From positions 1 through 17,800 of the forward strand of contig CAYUYM010000055.1 in assembly GCA_964449305.1 (NCBI GenBank): a DNA stretch of 17,800 nucleotides, given 5' to 3'. This DNA is from CAYUYM01 sp964449305 (lineage in GTDB: Bacteria; Bacteroidota; Ignavibacteria; SZUA-365; CAYQST01). Below the pieces are notes generated by a model. The model was not told where the DNA came from. It searched no databases and saw nothing but the letters and a program-made list of their open reading frames with translations. Positions 1 to 5,026 of the stretch are shown here, piece by piece (within the stretch, counting starts at the first letter, position 1; each line of letters begins with the position of its first letter). A program made the position numbers and the translations under genes.

Positions 1-295
1 CGATGGGTGTGCCATGCGGCAGCGTCAGGTGCGCAACAGCCAGCATTGTGCCATCACCACCGAAGGCGATCACATAGTCGCTCCGACGCGCCACGTCGGC
101 CACGGGCAGAGCCACGATGGCGTCCGGACAGGCGCACCCCGCACGCTGCACTTCACGCAACACATCGTCCTCCAGCAGCACCGACAGCCCACGCCGCGAG
201 CACTCCTGGAGCACGGGCAACACGGTGGGGACGAGATTGTCCTTGGACACATTGCCCATGATGCCGAAATGAATGGAGCCGGGTTCTTGGGTCAT
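1..295 (-). CDS. nadK: NAD kinase (partial, runs off left edge)
   Basis: Phosphorylates NAD+ to NADP+ in the cytosol, the only route to NADP in most bacteria. Only the first 98 codons are in the window. The translation opens with an IHFGIMGN strand like the start of the Rossmann-type fold in NadK proteins. At residues 79-83 it has GGDGT, followed by Met-Leu, the hallmark nucleotide-binding motif whose Asp is catalytic in this family. The ATG at 295 is chosen because it places FGIMGN about ten residues from the N-terminus, as is usual; no good ribosome binding site is visible. The gene starts 47 bp after the mrp stop on the same strand, so the two are probably co-transcribed. A 6-bp hairpin lies in the gap. 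Family assignment is firm from the motif; completeness cannot be judged. Confidence 0.88.
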   Translation of the reverse strand, partial: MTQEPGSIHFGIMGNVSKDNLVPTVLPVLQECSRRGLSVLLEDDVLREVQRAGCACPDAIVALPVADVARRSDYVIAFGGDGTMLAVAHLTLPHGTPI

Positions 296-320
296 GTGAG
301 GAGCAGGATGCGGGTGGAAA

Positions 321-341
321 CGATGCTCTGGTGTGGCATCG
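321..341 (-). repeat. small inverted repeat between mrp and nadK
   Basis: CGATGC at 321-326 pairs with GCATCG at 336-341 around a 9-base loop, directly after the mrp stop codon. On the minus strand the hairpin is followed by TTTCC. It may be a weak attenuator or a processing site. It is too short for a confident terminator call, and nadK follows immediately. Confidence 0.3.
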
Positions 342-342
342 G

Positions 343-1458
343 TCAGTTCGTGGAGCCTGGCAGCGAAAGGTCGATCGCCGGCGTGGCAGCACCCTGCGCG
401 AGCCTCTGTGCGATGGAGCCGGCGATGGTGAGCGCCAGTGTGGTGTAAGCCTCTGCGACGGGGCTGTCCGGCTGCGAGACCACGATCGGGCGCCCCGTGT
501 CACCGCCCTCACATATGGCCCCCATAAGCGGGATGTCGCCAAGGAACGGGATGCCGAGATTGTCGGCTGCACGTGATCCTCCGCCTGTGCTGAAGATGTC
601 CTCACGGTGGCCGCAGTGTGAGCAGATGTGGTGGCTCATGTTCTCCACAAGGCCGAGGACGGGGATGTTCACGCGTTCAAACATCCGCACGCCCTTGCGT
701 GCATCGGCAAGGGCCACGTCCTGCGGTGTGGTGACGATCACGGCGCCGTTCAGGGGCAGCATCTGCGAAAGGGTCAGCTGGATGTCGCCAGTGCCCGGTG
801 GCATGTCGAAGATGAGGTAGTCGATCGCCCCCCAGTCCACGTCGGTGATGAGCTGCCGGAGGGCGGAGGAGGCCATGGGGCCGCGCCAGATCATCGCATC
901 GTCCTCGGCGATGAGAAAGCCGATGGACATGACGCGCACGCCATGATTGTCGCAGGGCAGCATCACCGTGCGCCCGCCCTCGCTGTAGGCCTTGGGCTGC
1001 TCCCTGATGCCCATCATCATCGGAATGCTCGGGCCGTAAATGTCGGCATCAAGAAGGCCGACGCGTGCCCCCGCCCGTGCCAGGGCGATGGCGAGGTTCA
1101 CCGCAACGGTGGATTTCCCCACCCCCCCCTTGCCGGAGGCGACCGCGATGGTGTTGGAGACGAGCGGAAGGCTCTCCTCCTTCTGGGCTGAAACGAGTCC
1201 ATCGATCGAGACCGACGACTGGATCACCACCTCTCCGACCCCGGGATGGGCCGCGCGAATGGCGGTACGGATGCGCGCAGCGAGTTCGTCGGCCCAGGGC
1301 CTGGGCGGGATCCGATGATCGATGGCCAGACGCAGGGTGCCATCCTGCCAGGTGATGCCTTGAACCATGCCCGCCGACACAATGTCCGTCCCAAGATACG
1401 GCGCCTCGATGCCCTGAAGGACGGTGAGGATGTCCTGATCTGCCACGTGTGTATTCAT
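343..1458 (-). CDS. mrp: Mrp/ApbC/NBP35-family Fe-S carrier ATPase
   Basis: P-loop ATPase of the Mrp/ApbC group, which binds and transfers [4Fe-4S] clusters to target enzymes in the cytosol. Residues about 8-85 form the MIP18/DUF59 domain common at the N-terminus of bacterial Mrp. A deviant Walker A motif, SGKGGVGKST, follows with the P-loop Lys at residue 115, then DADIYGPS and FDMPPGTGD, both typical of the family. Cys279 and Cys282 form the CxxC pair that bridges the cluster between two subunits. A GTG lies nine bases upstream in frame at 1467, but the ATG at 1458 has GGAG eight bases before it, so I use that start (371 aa). The P-loop is encoded partly by a run of eight G on the coding strand. 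nadK follows 47 bp downstream; pspA is divergent. Confidence 0.93.
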   Translation of the reverse strand: MNTHVADQDILTVLQGIEAPYLGTDIVSAGMVQGITWQDGTLRLAIDHRIPPRPWADELAARIRTAIRAAHPGVGEVVIQSSVSIDGLVSAQKEESLPLVSNTIAVASGKGGVGKSTVAVNLAIALARAGARVGLLDADIYGPSIPMMMGIREQPKAYSEGGRTVMLPCDNHGVRVMSIGFLIAEDDAMIWRGPMASSALRQLITDVDWGAIDYLIFDMPPGTGDIQLTLSQMLPLNGAVIVTTPQDVALADARKGVRMFERVNIPVLGLVENMSHHICSHCGHREDIFSTGGGSRAADNLGIPFLGDIPLMGAICEGGDTGRPIVVSQPDSPVAEAYTTLALTIAGSIAQRLAQGAATPAIDLSLPGSTN

Positions 1459-1466
1459 TCCTGTCA

Positions 1467-1470
1467 CTCC
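1467..1470 (-). promoter_or_regulatory. ribosome binding site deciding the mrp start
   Basis: GGAG on the minus strand, eight bases before the ATG at 1458. It would lie almost against the alternative GTG start at 1467, so it favours the shorter product. Confidence 0.6.
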
Positions 1471-1497
1471 ATGTCGTTGCGAAAAAAACAGCGTGAA

Positions 1498-1526
1498 AAC
1501 TTATCGAAGCAGGCGCTGAAATGCAA
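1498..1526 (-). promoter_or_regulatory. candidate sigma-70-like promoter for mrp
   Basis: On the minus strand TTGCAT (1521-1526) and TAAGTT (1498-1503) are separated by 17 bases, giving a short leader of about 35 bases before the ATG at 1458. It is a moderate match read by eye. It sits next to the candidate pspA promoter on the other strand. Confidence 0.4.
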
Positions 1527-1530
1527 AACC

Positions 1531-1544
1531 GCGGGCTTGCCCGC
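1531..1544. repeat. perfect dyad GCGGG-CTTG-CCCGC in the mrp/pspA divergent region
   Basis: Five-base perfect arms around CTTG. The right arm overlaps the candidate -35 box of the pspA promoter, and the whole dyad lies just upstream of the candidate mrp promoter. It could be a repressor site or simply a chance GC-rich palindrome. Confidence 0.35.
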
Positions 1545-1565
1545 ACATGCGCTTTTCCCTATATT
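1537..1565 (+). promoter_or_regulatory. candidate sigma-70-like promoter for pspA operon
   Basis: TTGCCC (1537-1542) and TATATT (1560-1565) with 17 bases between them, in a locally AT-richer patch. The predicted leader to the pspA ATG is about 60 bases. I see no clear sigma-54 GG-N10-GC element of the kind used by enterobacterial psp operons. Confidence 0.45.
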
Positions 1566-1619
1566 CCACCGCTCGACAACACATGGGCAGCCAATTCCCA
1601 CACCCATTCTCATACAAAC

Positions 1620-1625
1620 AGGAGG
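1620..1625 (+). promoter_or_regulatory. pspA ribosome binding site
   Basis: A full AGGAGG six bases before the ATG at 1632. It decides the start: an in-frame ATG at 1521 would add 37 residues that do not resemble the family, and that ATG lies upstream of the candidate promoter. Confidence 0.8.
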
Positions 1626-1631
1626 CTCGTG

Positions 1632-2297
1632 ATGGCAGGAATCTTTTCCCGCATATCCGACATTTTCAAGGCCAACATCAATGATCTGCTCGACAAGGCG
1701 GAAGACCCCGAGAAAATGATCAAACAGATGGTGCTGGAGATGGAGGAGGCGGTCAACAAGGCGACCACCGCCGTCGGATCGGCCATGGCCAACGAAAAGC
1801 AGATACAGAAGCAGCTCGAGGAAAAGAAGCGGATGTCCGATGAATGGCAGCAGCGTGCCATCAAGGCCGTCAACGCGGGGCGTGACGATCTCGCACGCCA
1901 GGCCCTCGAGAAGAAGAACATGTTCGCCAAGGCGGCGGCGGATCTGGAGGGACCTGCCGAGGAGGCACGCAAGTCGGCGCTGGTGCTCCGTGGACAGCTT
2001 GAGCAGCTCAAGAGCAAACTCGATGAGGCCCGCGTGAGGCAGGGGACACTCATCGCCCGCCATCAGGCGGCCCAGGCAAAGAAGGTGGTGTCGCAAAGTC
2101 TCGCAGGCATCGGGGACAGTGCATTTGCGAACTTCGACAAATACGAGGAGAAGGTGCTCAAGGCAGAATCCGAGGCGGAGGCCTACTCCGAACTCGCCGG
2201 CCAGGGAACATCGCTCGACGATGAGTTCAAGAAACTTGAGACTGGCAGCTCCGTTGATGACGAGCTCGCCCTCCTCAAGGCCGACCTGAACAAATAG
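1632..2297 (+). CDS. pspA: PspA/IM30 family phage-shock protein
   Basis: Peripheral inner-membrane protein of the PspA/Vipp1 (bacterial ESCRT-III-like) family, which forms scaffolds on damaged membranes and helps keep the proton gradient. The product is 221 aa, the usual size. It begins MAGIFSRISDIFKANINDLLDKAEDPEK, here split by eye into an amphipathic N-terminal helix (about 1-22) and the conserved LLDKAEDPEKMI start of the helical core. The rest is charged, almost glycine-free coiled coil to about residue 200, then a short acidic C-terminal helix. No pspB, pspC or pspF is present nearby. The next gene, encoding a YbjN-like protein, starts 60 bp downstream with its own ribosome binding site, and the esterase gene after it overlaps that one, so the three probably form an operon. 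Confidence 0.92.
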   Translation: MAGIFSRISDIFKANINDLLDKAEDPEKMIKQMVLEMEEAVNKATTAVGSAMANEKQIQKQLEEKKRMSDEWQQRAIKAVNAGRDDLARQALEKKNMFAKAAADLEGPAEEARKSALVLRGQLEQLKSKLDEARVRQGTLIARHQAAQAKKVVSQSLAGIGDSAFANFDKYEEKVLKAESEAEAYSELAGQGTSLDDEFKKLETGSSVDDELALLKADLNK

Positions 2298-2357
2298 CCA
2301 CCCCACGTCCACTTCACGTACTTCACGAACCACACGAATTTCGACCAGGAGCAAATC

Positions 2358-2921
2358 ATGGCGGATATCCAGAAAGCAACGAAGGCCAAGGTGAAGACCT
2401 TCCTCAAGACCATCTATGGCAAATACTACAAGGACATCGTCATCGAGATGGATGACGCATTCGTGGTGCGGCGCGGATCGGCCGCGGTCCATGTCTCGAT
2501 CCGACCCATGGGCCGTGACGACTGCATCGTCCGCGCCATGTCCTACGTTGTCACGGGGGCGAAGATCACCCCGCGCCTCATGAACTACCTCATGCGCCTG
2601 AACTACACGAACCCCATCGGCGCGTACGGGATGATGTTTGACGACACCATCACCTTCAGCCACGCGATCGCCGGGGCGAACCTCGACATGAACGAGCTGC
2701 GCAAGACCATCGGCACCGTGGCCTTCATCGCCGACGAAACGGACGATGAGATCCGCCGCCTCGCCGGTGGCATGCGCGCAGTCGATGCAAATGCGAACAT
2801 CATCGGCGACCAGGAGGCTCCGAAGGTGGAACCTGCACCCACCCCCGCGAAAAAGGGCTCCACCACCAGGAAAGCACCGGTGAAGGCCCCCGCCACAAAG
2901 AAGGTCGCCAAGAAGAAATGA
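2358..2921 (+). CDS. YbjN-like protein with basic K/P/A-rich tail
   Basis: A 187-aa protein. Residues about 1-145 resemble the YbjN family, a fold related to type III secretion chaperones: short strands around IVIEMDDAF and VHVSIRP, then a helix-strand-helix end with LDMNELRKTIGTVAFIAD. From about residue 150 to the end the chain is low-complexity, with repeated Ala-Pro-Lys and lysine clusters like a histone H1 or nucleoid-protein tail. AGGAG lies six bases before the ATG. E. coli YbjN is described as a stress-linked regulator of unclear mechanism, so function is not assigned. It follows pspA by 60 bp, and its TGA overlaps the ATG of the next gene (ATGA at 2918-2921), suggesting translational coupling. 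The basic tail could bind nucleic acid or acidic membrane, which is inference. Confidence 0.6.
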   Translation: MADIQKATKAKVKTFLKTIYGKYYKDIVIEMDDAFVVRRGSAAVHVSIRPMGRDDCIVRAMSYVVTGAKITPRLMNYLMRLNYTNPIGAYGMMFDDTITFSHAIAGANLDMNELRKTIGTVAFIADETDDEIRRLAGGMRAVDANANIIGDQEAPKVEPAPTPAKKGSTTRKAPVKAPATKKVAKKK

Positions 2922-4165
2922 CACGCACGCCGACAGGGCGTCACCTCCACCCCACGAACGGCGCCCTGCGGCGCCGTTCCCCGTTCCGGGCCCGCCGCGG
3001 GATGCTGGCAGGTGTGCTGGCACTCCTCATCGCCTGCTCCGCACCCTCCCCCTGCCAGGAATTCACCGCCTTCATCCTCCGCCTCCGCACCGCCCCGGAG
3101 CGGCTCCGTCCCGCTCTCGTTGACAGCTTCCTCGCCGCCCACACCTCCTTCCCGCTCATCGAAGGCGACACCCTGTGCCACTTCATCCACGTCGGCAACG
3201 CGGACCGGGTCACCGTTCCCGGCGATGCAAACGGCTGGAATGCATCCGCCTTCCCCATGACACGCATCGCCTCCACCAACCTCTGGTACTGCTCGCACAC
3301 CTTCGCCCCCGATGAACGCCTCGACTACAAGCTTGCCGTCGACAGCATCTGGATGCCTGATCCACGGAATCCCCGCCAGGTGCGCGGCGGCTTCGGACCC
3401 AACTCGGAGCTGCGCATGCCGCGCTTCATCCCCAGCCTGGATCCCATCCCCGTGCCGGAGACGCCCCGCGGATCGCTTCTGGACACCACCATCCTCTCCA
3501 TCCGGCTGGGCAACCCGCGCCGCATCCTGATCTGGCTGCCTCCGGGATGGTCCGGCTCCCTGCCACCACATGCCCTCGCGCTGTTCCACGACGGCCCGGA
3601 CTACCTCGACCTCGCCAGTGCAGCCACGGTGCTCGACAACCTCACGGCGCAGAAGTCCATCCGTCCGACCATCGCCGTCTTTGTCGCTCCGGTGGATCGT
3701 GACGAGGAATACGCGGGGACGAGGATCGATGCCTGCGCGTCCTTCATCGTCGACGAACTCCTGCCATGGCTCGAGTCGCGATATCACCTCTCGCCACATG
3801 CCACCGACCGCGTCACCATCGGCGCCTCGAACGGCGGCAACATCGCCCTGTATCTCGCCACGATGCATCCCGAGGCGTTTGGCGGTGCGGGCGCCCAGTC
3901 TCCGAACGTGATCGACACCATCAGCGCAAGCCTTGCACGCGGCGCGGCGCCGGATATCCGCGTCCATCTTACGATCGGCACGCACGACATCGACGTGCTC
4001 ATCCCGATGGTCCGCAGCCTGCACGCCATTCTCCAGCGACGCGGTGGCGGGATCCTCTATCGCGAACCTCGTGACGGCCACAGCTGGGGCAACTGGAGGC
4101 AGCACCTCGGGGACATCCTGCGCTGGCTCCTTCCCTCCACCCCGCCCCGCATCGAGAACCGCTGA
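2918..4165 (+). CDS. predicted lipoprotein esterase, enterochelin-esterase-like (alpha/beta hydrolase)
   Basis: Secreted or membrane-anchored hydrolase of the esterase D/Fes group. Basic residues precede a hydrophobic stretch ending LLIAC, a plausible lipobox with Cys at about residue 40. A sandwich-like N-terminal domain with VTVPGDANGWN and DYKLAVDSIWMPDPRNP resembles the E-set/CBM48-like domain of enterochelin esterases. The hydrolase domain has nucleophile motif GASNGG (Ser304), an acidic residue near GTHDID (Asp357 or Asp359) and a GHSWGNW motif (His388) like the Fes catalytic His region. Start 2918 overlaps the preceding stop; an internal ATG at 3002 lies directly before the signal sequence and cannot be excluded. 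The substrate is unknown: no siderophore genes are nearby, so a ferric-siderophore role is unsupported and another ester is equally likely. Confidence 0.78.
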   Translation: MTRTPTGRHLHPTNGALRRRSPFRARRGMLAGVLALLIACSAPSPCQEFTAFILRLRTAPERLRPALVDSFLAAHTSFPLIEGDTLCHFIHVGNADRVTVPGDANGWNASAFPMTRIASTNLWYCSHTFAPDERLDYKLAVDSIWMPDPRNPRQVRGGFGPNSELRMPRFIPSLDPIPVPETPRGSLLDTTILSIRLGNPRRILIWLPPGWSGSLPPHALALFHDGPDYLDLASAATVLDNLTAQKSIRPTIAVFVAPVDRDEEYAGTRIDACASFIVDELLPWLESRYHLSPHATDRVTIGASNGGNIALYLATMHPEAFGGAGAQSPNVIDTISASLARGAAPDIRVHLTIGTHDIDVLIPMVRSLHAILQRRGGGILYREPRDGHSWGNWRQHLGDILRWLLPSTPPRIENR

Positions 4166-4170
4166 ATCTT

Positions 4171-4195
4171 CGGGTGTGGGGATTGCGCCCACCCG
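4171..4195 (+). terminator. possible hairpin terminator after the esterase gene
   Basis: CGGGTG (4171-4176) pairs with CACCCG (4190-4195) six bases after the esterase stop, with two further GG/CC pairs possible across a bulge. No T-run follows, so this is a weak call. Confidence 0.3.
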
Positions 4196-4243
4196 CCCCA
4201 TCCCGGCATCCCTGCCACGACCGCCACGGGAGGCGGAAGGCGT

Positions 4244-4277
4244 GCCCCGCAGCCGACACGCTCCGTGCATGCGGGGC
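4244..4277. repeat. 8-bp inverted repeat upstream of the Crp/Fnr gene
   Basis: GCCCCGCA (4244-4251) and TGCGGGGC (4270-4277) are exact reverse complements around an 18-base loop. It may act as a second, Rho-independent-like stop for the upstream operon or be a structured element before the regulator promoter; no T-tract follows. The rest of the 4166-4369 gap holds the hairpin at 4171, the dyad at 4310 and the ribosome binding site. Confidence 0.4.
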
Positions 4278-4309
4278 CGGAGAAACGATTGCACATTCGT
4301 CGGTGTTGG

Positions 4310-4321
4310 TGACATAGGTCA
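4310..4321. promoter_or_regulatory. candidate Crp/Fnr-family operator TGAC-ATAG-GTCA
   Basis: TGAC and GTCA are perfect half-sites around ATAG, the spacing of FNR/DNR/NNR boxes (TTGAC-N4-GTCAA type), though the outermost bases deviate. The centre is 54 bases before the regulator ATG. A site at -41.5 would put the transcription start near 4357, with CATTTT (4346-4351) close to the -10 position and AAAGG (4358-4362) as ribosome binding site. This suits class II activation by the adjacent regulator, in other words autoregulation with norZ. Read by eye; not tested. Confidence 0.5.
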
Positions 4322-4369
4322 TACCATGTCAGCGTCTGGCTGTCCCATTTTGCCATCAAAGGCGATACC

Positions 4370-5005
4370 ATGAACCACGACACCACCCCGCACTCCCCCA
4401 TCATCCCCGACGCCGTCTTCCAGGCCTACGGGGCACGCTGCGTCACCCATGGCAAGGGCGTGATCGTGTTCCACGAGGGCGAGACCTCCATGATGTTCCA
4501 TTCGATCCAGTCGGGGCGCATCAAGATGGTGAACTACTCGGAACAGGGCCGGGAGTTTGTGCAGGGATATTTCTCGTCGGGACAGAGCTTCGGTGAACCG
4601 CCCTTCTTCAACCGGGCGCCCTATCCCTCCACGGCCGTGGCGGTGGAGGAGACGCGCATCTGGAAATGCCCGCACGCGGATTTTCTGCGACTGCTGCGCG
4701 ACAATTTCGACATCCATCTTGCTCTGACACAGGCCCTGAGCGGCCGGCTGCTCTACAAGTCGATGATGCTTGCCGAGATCGCGAGCCAGGAGGCGGAGCA
4801 CCGGTTGCGGACGCTCCTGGCGCATCTTGCCCGCGAGGCGGGCGGTGCTGATCCGGACTACCTTGTGCCGCTCACGCGACAGCAGCTTGCCGACATGACC
4901 GGCCTGCGCGTGGAGACGGTGATCCGGACGATCAAGGCCCTGGAGATGGACGGACTTCTCTCGATCGACGAGCACGGCAAGGTTCACTGGCATCGTCGCC
5001 CATGA
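4370..5005 (+). CDS. Crp/Fnr-family transcriptional regulator (DNR/NnrR-like by context)
   Basis: A 211-aa DNA-binding regulator. Residues about 15-130 form the cyclic-nucleotide-binding-type beta roll (GETSMMFHSIQSGRIKM, GQSFGEPPFF), followed by the long dimerisation helix and a C-terminal winged helix (about 150-205). The recognition helix reads GLRVETVIRTIKAL; Glu182 and Arg186 have the E-x3-R spacing used by FNR and CRP to read TGA half-sites, but the usual Ser before Arg in FNR is Ile185. There is no N-terminal cluster of cysteines, so it is not an oxygen-sensing Fe-S FNR; only two Cys are seen in the sensor part. AAAGG precedes the ATG by seven bases. norZ starts 21 bp downstream, which with the dyad at 4310 suggests an NO- or redox-responsive activator. 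The actual ligand (heme, cAMP or none) is not visible from sequence. Confidence 0.85.
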   Translation: MNHDTTPHSPIIPDAVFQAYGARCVTHGKGVIVFHEGETSMMFHSIQSGRIKMVNYSEQGREFVQGYFSSGQSFGEPPFFNRAPYPSTAVAVEETRIWKCPHADFLRLLRDNFDIHLALTQALSGRLLYKSMMLAEIASQEAEHRLRTLLAHLAREAGGADPDYLVPLTRQQLADMTGLRVETVIRTIKALEMDGLLSIDEHGKVHWHRRP

Positions 5006-5026
5006 TCATCAGCAACGAGGTTTCCC

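Noticed and set aside
14..448. Plus-strand open frames at the left edge
   Set aside because: They are antisense to nadK, whose GGDGTM motif is diagnostic, and to the end of mrp.
1464..3023. Long open frame on the minus strand opposite pspA and the YbjN-like gene
   Set aside because: It lies wholly antisense to two well-supported genes, has biased Val/Leu/Arg/His composition and no recognisable domain; such frames are common in high-GC DNA.
2603..4315. Long minus-strand open frame opposite the esterase gene
   Set aside because: Antisense to a protein with signal sequence and catalytic triad; low-complexity Gly/Glu/Asp/Val translation.
4370..5005. Oxygen-sensing FNR with an Fe-S cluster
   Set aside because: No N-terminal Cys cluster; only isolated cysteines are seen.
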